A stretch of 37,842 bases of DNA from JAENVT01 sp031430695 (GTDB lineage: Bacteria > Actinomycetota > Acidimicrobiia > Acidimicrobiales > Ilumatobacteraceae): contig JANPBZ010000047.1 of NCBI GenBank assembly GCA_031430695.1, positions 1 to 37,842 on the forward strand, read 5' to 3'. The notes under the pieces are model-generated. The model saw nothing but the letters and a program-made list of their open reading frames with translations, was not told where the DNA came from and did no database searches. Made by a program: the position numbers and the translations under genes. Below, piece after piece: positions 23,303-30,335 of this stretch (the stretch's first letter is position 1; each line of letters begins with the position of its first letter).

Positions 23303-25663
23303 ATGACGACGTGGGGTCAGCCCAAGAAGCGGTCGAGAACTACGACCACTGCCAAGCGAACGCCGGCAAAGCCGACGCCAGCGGCCGCGGCCTCGCCGAC
23401 GTCGCGTCGCGATCAGGCCTCGGCCGAACTCCGTCAGGCCATCGAAGGCCGCGAGAATGAGTTCGCCGGGATCGGTTTCATTGCCGTCGGCATACTGCTT
23501 GGCCTGGCGATCTACCTCAATCTGGCTGGTCCGCTGGGCCGTGGCGTCGAGACCGTCGTCGGCTGGCTCACCGGGCTCGGTCGATTCGTCGTACCAATAG
23601 CCATGGTGGCTGTCGGCGCCGCCCTCGTCGGCAAGGGGCAGAGCATGCGCCGCTTCCGGCTGGCCGTCGGCTGGGGGCTGCTGGGCTTGTCGTTGCTCGG
23701 ATTGCTGCACGTCGTACGCGGTCCCGAAAAGATCATGGCCAACTTCGACACGCTGGGCCGCGCCGGCGGATGGATCGGTGCGCTCATCGGCGAGCCGCTG
23801 CGTGGATTGATCGCTTCTGGTGGTGCGATCGTCGTGCTGGTGGCCACATGCGTCGGGGGCGCGTTGATGCTGACGGGCGCCTCGTTGAGGGCGATGTTGT
23901 CGCACACCGGACGAGGCGTTGGTGCGGTCGCAATGCCAATCGGTCGCCGGGCCCGATCGGCGTTCGGCAACATGTCGACGCTGAAGAGCGATCGCCAAGG
24001 TTCGGGCGAACTGCCCATGCCTGTGCTGTACGACGCGGCGCTCGACGAAGACTGGGACGAGCCGACCAAGCCGAAGAAGGGCCGGGTGTCCCGCCCGTTG
24101 CCCCCACCCGGCGCCATCGATCCCGGTCTGCTCGAGCAATCCGAACTCGAGCTCGGGCCTGGTGCTCAGCGTGGCCATTGGGTGTTGCCGCAGGCCAACT
24201 ACCTCAACAGGTCGACTCAACAGACCATCAACAAGGCCGAAGTCGAGGCCCGCGGTCGCACGCTGGTCGACGCGCTGACCTCGCACGGAGTCGAGACCAA
24301 CCTGCTGGGCCAGACAGTCGGCCCCACCGTCACGCGTTACGAGCTCGAGCTGGGCTCCGGCGTCAAGGTGGCCAGGGTCACCAGCCTCAACCGCGACATC
24401 GCCTACGCGATGGCCGCCACCGACGTGCGAATCCTGGCGCCCATCCCCGGCCGTACGGCCATCGGCGTCGAAGTGCCCAACCACACCCGTCAGCTGGTCA
24501 GCCTCGGCGACATCATGGCGTCGCCGGAGGCCAAGACGGCGACGCACCCGCTCGACGTCGCCATCGGGAAAGACATCGCCGGCCGGTCCGTGTTCCTCAA
24601 CCTCGCCACCACACCGCACCTGCTGATCGCAGGCACGACCGGGGCCGGCAAGTCGAGCGGGCTCAACTGCATTCTGACGTCCATCCTCATGCGCAGCACA
24701 CCCGACCAGGTGCGGCTCATCCTCATCGACCCCAAACAGGTCGAGATGGGCCAGTACAACCGACTGCCGCATCTGCTCACGCAACCTGTCACCAATCCGA
24801 AGAAGGCGGCCAACGCACTCGGCTGGGCAGTGAAGGAGATGGAGCGGCGTTACGACCTGCTGTTCGAGGTCGGTTTCCGCGACATCACCGGCTACAACGC
24901 GGCGTACGACCGCGGCGAACTCAAGGCGGAACCGGGGTCCGATCGCCAGTTCGAGCGCCTGCCGTACATCGTCATCATCGTCGACGAGCTCAACGATCTG
25001 ATGATGGTCGCCGCCCGCGATGTGGAGGAGAGCATCACCCGGATCGCCCAGAAGGCTCGTGCCGTTGGTGTGCACCTGATCGTGGCCACACAGCGGCCGT
25101 CGGTCAACGTGATCACAGGCGTGATCAAAGCCAACATTCCGGCGCGTGCCGCGTACGCGGTCAACAGCCTGACCGACAGCCGGGTCATTCTCGACCAGCC
25201 TGGCGCCGAGAAGCTTGTCGGCAAGGGCGACATGTTGCTGCTGCCCGGCAACTCCAACGTCTCGCAACGCATCCAAGGCTCGTTCGTCAGCGAGGAAGAG
25301 GTGCGCAAGGTCGTAGCGCATTGGCGGCGGCAGGCGCCCGAGGTCGTGTACGTCAGTGGCGTGGAGGGCGAAGAAGACAGCGGTGCCAGAAGCGGGCTTT
25401 TCTCCGGCGCCACCGACGGCAAAGACGAGGACGAGACCCTGCTGCGTCAGGCCATGGAGTTGGTGGTTCGCAGCCAACTCGGGTCCACGTCGATGCTGCA
25501 GCGCAAGTTGAAGGTCGGTTTCGCTCGGGCAGGGCGGATCATGGACCTGCTCGAGCAGAGTGGTGTGGTGGGGCCCAGCGAGGGCTCAAAGGCTCGCGCC
25601 GTGCTGATGACCGTCGAAGAGTTCGAGCTACTGCAGGAGGCGCACCGCAACCGCGATCTGTGA
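23303..25663 (+). CDS. ftsK: DNA translocase FtsK/SpoIIIE
   Basis: This 786-residue hexameric DNA pump moves chromosome termini through the division septum. A basic N-terminus is followed by about four membrane helices (residues 50-200, for example FIAVGILLGLAIYLNLAG and VVPIAMVAVGAALV) and a linker. The alpha/beta motor follows, with Walker A AGTTGAGKSS (about residue 445), LILIDPKQVEMGQYN, Walker B IVIIVDELNDLMM and HLIVATQRPSVNVITG. The C-terminal gamma winged helix (LGSTSMLQRKLKVGFARAGRIMDLLEQSGVV) recognises polar DNA guide sequences. It is shorter than many FtsK proteins because the linker is short. Confidence 0.95.
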   Translation: MTTWGQPKKRSRTTTTAKRTPAKPTPAAAASPTSRRDQASAELRQAIEGRENEFAGIGFIAVGILLGLAIYLNLAGPLGRGVETVVGWLTGLGRFVVPIAMVAVGAALVGKGQSMRRFRLAVGWGLLGLSLLGLLHVVRGPEKIMANFDTLGRAGGWIGALIGEPLRGLIASGGAIVVLVATCVGGALMLTGASLRAMLSHTGRGVGAVAMPIGRRARSAFGNMSTLKSDRQGSGELPMPVLYDAALDEDWDEPTKPKKGRVSRPLPPPGAIDPGLLEQSELELGPGAQRGHWVLPQANYLNRSTQQTINKAEVEARGRTLVDALTSHGVETNLLGQTVGPTVTRYELELGSGVKVARVTSLNRDIAYAMAATDVRILAPIPGRTAIGVEVPNHTRQLVSLGDIMASPEAKTATHPLDVAIGKDIAGRSVFLNLATTPHLLIAGTTGAGKSSGLNCILTSILMRSTPDQVRLILIDPKQVEMGQYNRLPHLLTQPVTNPKKAANALGWAVKEMERRYDLLFEVGFRDITGYNAAYDRGELKAEPGSDRQFERLPYIVIIVDELNDLMMVAARDVEESITRIAQKARAVGVHLIVATQRPSVNVITGVIKANIPARAAYAVNSLTDSRVILDQPGAEKLVGKGDMLLLPGNSNVSQRIQGSFVSEEEVRKVVAHWRRQAPEVVYVSGVEGEEDSGARSGLFSGATDGKDEDETLLRQAMELVVRSQLGSTSMLQRKLKVGFARAGRIMDLLEQSGVVGPSEGSKARAVLMTVEEFELLQEAHRNRDL

Positions 25664-25797
25664 TCGAGGGCTGGGGTCATATCACCGGACCCGTGAACGG
25701 CTGCTCGGATACGCCACACTCCAGCGATGCGGTGGCCGAATCGCGACCTGCGGTCGTGGCTGCCGGTTGAGCGCCGATCAGTTCGTCCAACGTTCTG

Positions 25798-25836
25798 TGT
25801 CAGCTCATGGAACGACGGTCGTTCAAGGAGCTGACA
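25798..25836. repeat. Imperfect 39-bp inverted repeat downstream of ftsK
   Basis: Outer arms TGTCAGCTC (25798-25806) and GAGCTGACA (25828-25836) are perfect. Inner arms AACGAC (25811-25816) and GTCGTT (25818-25823) are also perfect, with a 4x4 partly paired region between. The whole could fold into one long hairpin, either a terminator or part of a small structured RNA. Confidence 0.6.
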
Positions 25837-25935
25837 GGGAAGTCAGCACAGCGCTAGAACTTCCGTTCGTCGGGCGTTGTCCGGGTGGTCCGGGTGTCGG
25901 CCCCGCCAACCCCCGCCCGCGGGTTTTGAGGCCTG

Positions 25936-26030
25936 CGGCCCCCTATGGGGGGCGCCAGCAATCAAACGGCTTGGTCACGCAGGTGCGCTTGACGGCTCCG
26001 GCCCCTATGCGGGGCGCCGGTCATCAAACG
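25936..26030 (+). repeat. Two imperfect direct repeats, each with a hairpin
   Basis: Copy 1 (25936-25968) and copy 2 (25999-26030) share CGGCCCC(C)TATG(C)GGGGCGCC followed by (C)ATCAAACG. Each begins with a short stem CCCC-TAT(G)-GGGG. Start-to-start distance is 63 bp. The function is unknown. Confidence 0.6.
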
Positions 26031-26133
26031 CAGTGGACCTGGGGCTGCCCGATTCGACCGACGCTGTCCTCGAGGGACGGTCCGGGCGTGACAACCTCGG
26101 GGAACCGGTGCGGCGTCGGTAGCCTGGTGGGTC

Positions 26134-27396
26134 GTGGCACAGCGGTTTTACGTCGAGACCCTGGGATGCCCGAAGAACCAGGTCGACAGCGACAAGCTGG
26201 TCGGCACGCTGCTGGCCGACGGGATGACACCGACCGACGATGCGGCGCTCGCTGACCTCGTCGTCGTCAACACCTGTGCCTTCATCGACGAGGCCCGCAA
26301 GGAGTCGATCGACACCATCCTCGCGCTGGAGGATCAACGCAAGGATGGCGCCCGTCTCGTCGTCACCGGTTGCATGGCCGAGCGTTACGGCGACGAACTG
26401 GCCGCCGCGCTGCCGGAGGTCGACCAGGTCGCCGGTTTCGGGGTGCCGATCAACCTTGGCCGCAAGCCGTTGTCGATCAGTGATGCACCGATCCCGATGC
26501 TCGATCTGTTGAACCTGCCGCGGCCGAAGTCAACGAGCCCGTGGGCGTACATCAAGATCGCCGAAGGCTGCGATCGCAGCTGCGGCTTCTGCGCAATCCC
26601 GTCGTTCAGGGGCCCGCAACGCAGCCGGGATGTGTCGTCGATCCTCGACGAGGTCGAACAACTCGAGGCGCAAGAGATCGTCCTCGTCGCTCAGGACCTT
26701 GCGAGCTACGGCAAGGATCGGCCCGACGAACTTGGTGCCGGCTCGATCGTGCCGCTGGTCAAGGCGGTCAGCGCTGTTGCTCCATGGACGCGCCTGCTCT
26801 ATCTGTATCCCAGTGATCTCACCGACGAACTGATCGATGCCATCTTGTCGACGGGGGTGCCGTACTTCGACCTGTCGCTGCAGCACGTCAGCAAGCCGCT
26901 GTTGCGTCGCATGCGCCGCTGGGGCGACGGCGATCGGTTCTTACGTCGAATCCAAGACATTCGCGAGCGCCAACCCGACGCCGCGTTCCGCAGCAACTTC
27001 ATCGTCGGCTATCCCGGCGAGACCGAAGAGGATCACGACCAGTTGCTGCGGTTCGTCGAGCAGGCAGAACTCGACTGGTGCGGATTCTTCAAGTACAGCG
27101 CCGAGGAGGGGACGTACGCCGTCGGCCTCGATGGTTCGGTCGAGTCGAGCCTGATGAACGAGCGCCTGGCCGAGCTGCGGGAGTTGCAGGACGACATCAC
27201 CGCCCGTCGGCGCGATGCGCTGATCGGCACCACGACGAAGGTGCTGGTCGACGAGCCCGGTGTCGCCCGCAGCAGTCGCGAGGCCCCCGAGATCGACGGC
27301 ATCATCGAGGTGCCCGCGACTCTGACGGTCGGCGAGTTCCACGTGGTGCGAATCGTTGACGCCATGGGACCCGACCTCGTGGCAGAATCGAACTGA
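26134..27396 (+). CDS. rimO: Ribosomal protein S12 methylthiotransferase RimO
   Basis: This 420-residue radical-SAM enzyme adds a methylthio group to an Asp of ribosomal protein S12. The N-terminal MTTase domain has FYVETLGCPKNQVDSDKL, VVNTCAFIDEARKESID and VVTGCMAERY, with three cluster Cys. The radical-SAM cluster is C-D-R-S-C-G-F-C around residue 146. SLQHVSKPLLRRMRRWGD and FIVGYPGETEEDHDQL follow, then a TRAM domain at the C-terminus. LGCPKNQVDSD distinguishes RimO from MiaB. Start is GTG with a -10-like box 8 nt upstream. The next gene, pgsA, starts in its stop codon (TGATG). Confidence 0.95.
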   Translation: MAQRFYVETLGCPKNQVDSDKLVGTLLADGMTPTDDAALADLVVVNTCAFIDEARKESIDTILALEDQRKDGARLVVTGCMAERYGDELAAALPEVDQVAGFGVPINLGRKPLSISDAPIPMLDLLNLPRPKSTSPWAYIKIAEGCDRSCGFCAIPSFRGPQRSRDVSSILDEVEQLEAQEIVLVAQDLASYGKDRPDELGAGSIVPLVKAVSAVAPWTRLLYLYPSDLTDELIDAILSTGVPYFDLSLQHVSKPLLRRMRRWGDGDRFLRRIQDIRERQPDAAFRSNFIVGYPGETEEDHDQLLRFVEQAELDWCGFFKYSAEEGTYAVGLDGSVESSLMNERLAELRELQDDITARRRDALIGTTTKVLVDEPGVARSSREAPEIDGIIEVPATLTVGEFHVVRIVDAMGPDLVAESN

Positions 27397-27956
27397 TGCC
27401 CGTCGACCCCTCCGCAGTGAAGACCTGGGCAAATCTGGTCACGGTGGCGCGGGTGCTGATTGCCCCGTTCATGTTCGTGCTGATCCCCGATGAGCCGGGT
27501 GGATCGTGGTTGGCGTTCGGGTTGTGGTTCGTGTTGTGCAGTACCGATGGAATCGATGGATTCCTGGCCCGCCGTCACGGAGCTACCACCATGGGAGCCT
27601 TCCTCGACCCGCTGGCTGACAAGGTATTGGTCATCGGGGCAATGGTCTTCCTCGTCAGTAACGATGTGTTCTGGGTCGTGCCCGTGGTGATCATTGCCGC
27701 GCGCGAGTTGGCCATCAGCTTGTACCGCACGTTCGTTGGAGCAAAAGGTGTCAGCGTGCCGGCCAGCAAGGTTGCCAAGTGGAAGACGGTCACCCAGCAA
27801 CTCTCGGTCGGTTTCGCCCTCGCCCCGTTGACCGCCCTCGACGCCAAGTGGCTGTGGAACGGGCTGTTGTGGATCTCGGTAGCGCTGGCGCTGATCAGCG
27901 GGAGCCAGTACATGTGGCGTGCCCATCGGTCGAGGGAACCTGCCAATGCGTTGTGA
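27396..27956 (+). CDS. pgsA: CDP-diacylglycerol–glycerol-3-phosphate 3-phosphatidyltransferase
   Basis: This 186-residue membrane enzyme makes phosphatidylglycerol phosphate from CDP-diacylglycerol and glycerol-3-phosphate. The CDP-alcohol phosphotransferase signature D-G-x2-D-G-x2-A-R-x8-G-x3-D-x3-D is visible in STDGIDGFLARRHGATTM and GAFLDPLADK near residues 50-75. Several hydrophobic helices flank it. The N-terminal TWANLVTVARVLIAPFMFV is typical of PgsA. It overlaps rimO by one base and cinA by 11 bp, so these three genes form one operon. Confidence 0.92.
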   Translation: MPVDPSAVKTWANLVTVARVLIAPFMFVLIPDEPGGSWLAFGLWFVLCSTDGIDGFLARRHGATTMGAFLDPLADKVLVIGAMVFLVSNDVFWVVPVVIIAARELAISLYRTFVGAKGVSVPASKVAKWKTVTQQLSVGFALAPLTALDAKWLWNGLLWISVALALISGSQYMWRAHRSREPANAL

Positions 27957-29196
27957 TGTTGTCGCGGTCGGCACCGAGTTGTTGCTGGGCCAGATCGTCG
28001 ACACCAACAGCGCGTGGCTGGGCGAGCAACTCGCCGCCAACGGCATCGACTCGCTGCTGCAGGTCAAGGTCGGCGACAACCTCGGTCGTGTCGAGTCGGT
28101 GCTGCGCAACACGCTTGCCGACGCTGATGCGGTGATCATGTGTGGTGGGCTCGGCCCCACCCACGACGACCTCACCCGCGAGGCGATCGCTGCCGTGATG
28201 GGTGTTGCGCTGCTCCACGACGACGGCGTCGCCGAGGTGATCACCAACATGTTCTCATCACGCGGGCGGTACATGGCGGCCAACAACCTTCGCCAGGCGC
28301 TCGTGCCGGTCGGCGCGACCATCATCCCGCAAACCCGCGGCACGGCACCCGGATTGATCTGCCCGGTCAACGTCGATGGCGTCGACAAGGTCGTGTATGC
28401 AGTGCCCGGGGTGCCGCACGAAATGAAGGAGATGGTCGAACGGGCGGTGCTGCCTGATCTGCGTCGCCGTTCGGGCGATACTGGCGTCATCGTCAGCCGC
28501 ACTCTGCGCACGTGGGGCGAGAGCGAGAGCGGGCTCAACGAGCGCCTCGACCCGTTGATCGCCAGGCTCGACGAGACTGGGAACCCGACCCTGGCCTTCC
28601 TCGCCAGTGGATGGGAGGGACTGAAGGTGCGCCTCACCGCCAAGGCGTCGACGCCGGCCGAGGCCGAATCGCTGCTCGACAAGTGGGATGTCGAGGTTCG
28701 CGTCCTGGTTGGCGAGCACGTCTTCGCCGTCGACGACGAGACCATGGAGTCAGCGACGCTGGCACTCATGCGCGCCCAGGGTTTGACGCTCGGCTTGGCC
28801 GAGTCGGTCACCGGTGGTTTGGTCGCCGGCCGCTTGACGGCCGTGCCCGGGGCAAGTGATGTGTTGCGCGGCGCGGTGGTTTCGTATGCCAGCGAGGTGA
28901 AGTTCGACCTGCTGGATGTACCACCGGGTCCGGTGGTCAGCGAGGCTGCTGCGGCAGCAATGGCATCCGGGGTCAGGCGTGTGTTGGGTGCCGATGTTGG
29001 GCTGGCCCTGACCGGTGTTGCCGGACCTGCCGAACAAGATGGCATGCCGGTCGGCACCCTGTGTGTCGGAGTCGACGACGGTCGTACCGTGGTCAGCCGC
29101 ACCTTCCGCCTGCCCGGCCAGCGCGAGCAGATGCGCCAGATGAGCGTGATCACCGCGCTCGATTACCTCCGCCGTCATCTGCTCGCTGCCGAATAG
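27946..29196 (+). CDS. cinA: CinA family protein (MoaB-like plus PncC-type amidase domain)
   Basis: This 416-residue protein starts at ATG 27946 behind GAGGGAAC; an in-frame start at 27919 lies inside pgsA and is less likely. The N-terminal molybdopterin-binding-like domain has AVGTELLLGQIVDTNSAWL and MCGGLGPTHDDLTREA, and GVPHEMKEM follows. The C-terminal CinA domain has GLAESVTGGLVAGRLTAVPG, GAVVSYASEVK and GLALTGVAGPAEQDG, typical of nicotinamide-mononucleotide deamidases. The combination acts in pyridine-nucleotide repair and recycling; in some bacteria it is competence-linked. Last gene of the rimO operon. Confidence 0.93.
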   Translation: MRCDVVAVGTELLLGQIVDTNSAWLGEQLAANGIDSLLQVKVGDNLGRVESVLRNTLADADAVIMCGGLGPTHDDLTREAIAAVMGVALLHDDGVAEVITNMFSSRGRYMAANNLRQALVPVGATIIPQTRGTAPGLICPVNVDGVDKVVYAVPGVPHEMKEMVERAVLPDLRRRSGDTGVIVSRTLRTWGESESGLNERLDPLIARLDETGNPTLAFLASGWEGLKVRLTAKASTPAEAESLLDKWDVEVRVLVGEHVFAVDDETMESATLALMRAQGLTLGLAESVTGGLVAGRLTAVPGASDVLRGAVVSYASEVKFDLLDVPPGPVVSEAAAAAMASGVRRVLGADVGLALTGVAGPAEQDGMPVGTLCVGVDDGRTVVSRTFRLPGQREQMRQMSVITALDYLRRHLLAAE

Positions 29197-29207
29197 GCTT
29201 CGCCCAC

Positions 29208-29280
29208 GCCCCCGTAGCTCAATGGATAGAGCAGCGGGTTTCTACCCCGTAGGTTGGGAGTTCGATTCTCTCCGGGGGCG
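29208..29280 (+). tRNA. tRNA-Arg (anticodon UCU)
   Basis: The 73-nt cloverleaf has acceptor arms GCCCCCG/CGGGGGC with discriminator G, D-arm GCTC-AATGGATA-GAGC, anticodon stem GCGGG/CCCGT with loop TTTCTAC (anticodon TCT), a 5-nt variable region AGGTT and T-arm GGGAG-TTCGATT-CTCTC. It reads AGA codons, which are rare in this GC-rich DNA. CCA is not encoded. It follows cinA by 11 bp. Confidence 0.95.
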
Positions 29281-29333
29281 CTGCAATCGCCGGCCACACG
29301 GAACCTGAGGGCGTCGGATGGTGTCTGGACGTC

Positions 29334-29849
29334 ATGAAACGACGCATCTGGTTGACAACATGTGCAGCGGCAGTGCTGCTCTCCACGCTCGGCCCGGCAC
29401 AGGTGTCGGCCGGCGGCTGGGCGATCACTTCGCTTGACCCGTTCGAGCAACCCGTTGCCGGGCAGGCCACCACGATCGGGTTCACCATCCTCCAGCACGG
29501 CGTGACGCCGGTTGACCTCGACGACGTAGGCATCCGCGTCTTCGCGGAGGGCAAGGCGGGCCAATTCTTCCCAGCCGTCGCCGACGGTCCAGGGCGAGTA
29601 GGGCACTACACCGCACATGTCGTGTTCCCCTCGGTGGGCACGTTCACCTGGCTCGTCGAGCAGGGATACTTCGCTCCTCAGGATCTCGGCCAGATCACGA
29701 TCACGAGTGGGGTAGCGCCGCCAAGCGCGGCGAGTTCTTCGCCACAGCCAGCAGCGCTTCGGTACGGGTTGCCGCTGATCGCTGCGCTGTGCCTCGTCAT
29801 CGTCGTCGCCGAGACCGTGCGCGATCGTCGCCGGTTGGCCGCACATTGA
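29334..29849 (+). CDS. Secreted, C-terminally anchored protein of unknown function
   Basis: This 171-residue protein has a signal peptide (KRRIWLTTCAAAVLLSTLGPAQVSA) and a single beta-sandwich-like domain (WAITSLDPFEQPVAGQATTI, GHYTAHVVFPSVGTFTWLVE). It ends in a membrane helix YGLPLIAALCLVIVVAETV and a basic cytoplasmic tail. The domain resembles small Ig-like domains of the FixH/YtkA/CopC sort, but no metal motif is visible. It overlaps the cytochrome c gene at TTGA, so the two are probably made together and act at the outer face of the membrane. Confidence 0.75.
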   Translation: MKRRIWLTTCAAAVLLSTLGPAQVSAGGWAITSLDPFEQPVAGQATTIGFTILQHGVTPVDLDDVGIRVFAEGKAGQFFPAVADGPGRVGHYTAHVVFPSVGTFTWLVEQGYFAPQDLGQITITSGVAPPSAASSSPQPAALRYGLPLIAALCLVIVVAETVRDRRRLAAH

Positions 29850-30265
29850 TCCAGTTGAGGTTCGCAGCCGGTGTGGTCGGTCTGGTGGCGACCGCGCTGT
29901 CGTTCGCCAGCTGGAGAGGGGATGCTTCAGTCTCGACGCCGGTCCAGGCGGGCGCCGCCGACCTGTTCATGCGCAAGGGCTGTGCTTCGTGCCACAACGG
30001 ACCGCAAACGACGGCGAGAGTCCCTGTGGGACCGAGCCTGGTGAATGTCGCCGAATGGGCGGGCGAACGCAAACCCGGCGTCAGTGCGGGTGACTATGTG
30101 ACAGAGTCGATCATCAACCCGCCGGCGTTCATATCTCCCGAGTTCCGCCAGAGTGGTCCGACCGAGATGCCGTCGCTCGAACTGACCGAGACGGAAGTCG
30201 AAGCCCTCGTCGCGTACCTGCTCCATTCCGAACCGCTGCCGGCCATCAGGACGACGGTGCCGTAG
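29846..30265 (+). CDS. Membrane-anchored mono-haem cytochrome c
   Basis: This 139-residue protein starts with TTG overlapping the upstream stop. An N-terminal hydrophobic helix (FAAGVVGLVATALSFASW) is uncleaved or a signal. Haem attachment motif C-A-S-C-H follows in LFMRKGCASCHNGPQ, and the likely axial Met is in T-E-M-P-S-L. A C-terminal helix LTETEVEALVAYLL is typical of class I cytochromes c. It carries electrons outside the membrane; the partner is probably a respiratory complex encoded elsewhere. Confidence 0.85.
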   Translation: MIQLRFAAGVVGLVATALSFASWRGDASVSTPVQAGAADLFMRKGCASCHNGPQTTARVPVGPSLVNVAEWAGERKPGVSAGDYVTESIINPPAFISPEFRQSGPTEMPSLELTETEVEALVAYLLHSEPLPAIRTTVP

Positions 30266-30335
30266 CGATCTCGCTCGCTGAAACGGGGGTAAGGTCGCCG
30301 ATCGCAGTTCGTCGTATCTGCAGTTGGGGGCATCG

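Larger units (their letters stand above)
25664..26133. other. 470-bp intergenic gap with structured repeats
   Basis: No convincing gene lies between ftsK and rimO; short frames present have no ribosome site or recognisable product. It contains a long imperfect inverted repeat (25798-25836), a GC-rich stretch ending CCCGCGGGTTTT near 25917-25926, and a two-copy hairpin-bearing direct repeat (25936-26030). A -10-like TAGCCT (26120-26125) precedes the rimO start by 8 nt. Confidence 0.6.

Noticed and set aside
23180..25477. 765-codon open frame on the minus strand opposite ftsK
   Set aside because: It is the antisense shadow of a certain ftsK in GC-rich DNA; its translation is His/Arg/Gly-rich with no domain character.
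25767..26255. 162-codon plus-strand frame in the ftsK–rimO gap
   Set aside because: It overlaps the rimO start in another frame, has no ribosome site, and its sequence reads through the hairpin repeats.
27033..29153. 706-codon minus-strand frame opposite cinA/pgsA
   Set aside because: Ser/Thr/Arg-rich low-complexity shadow of three well-supported genes.
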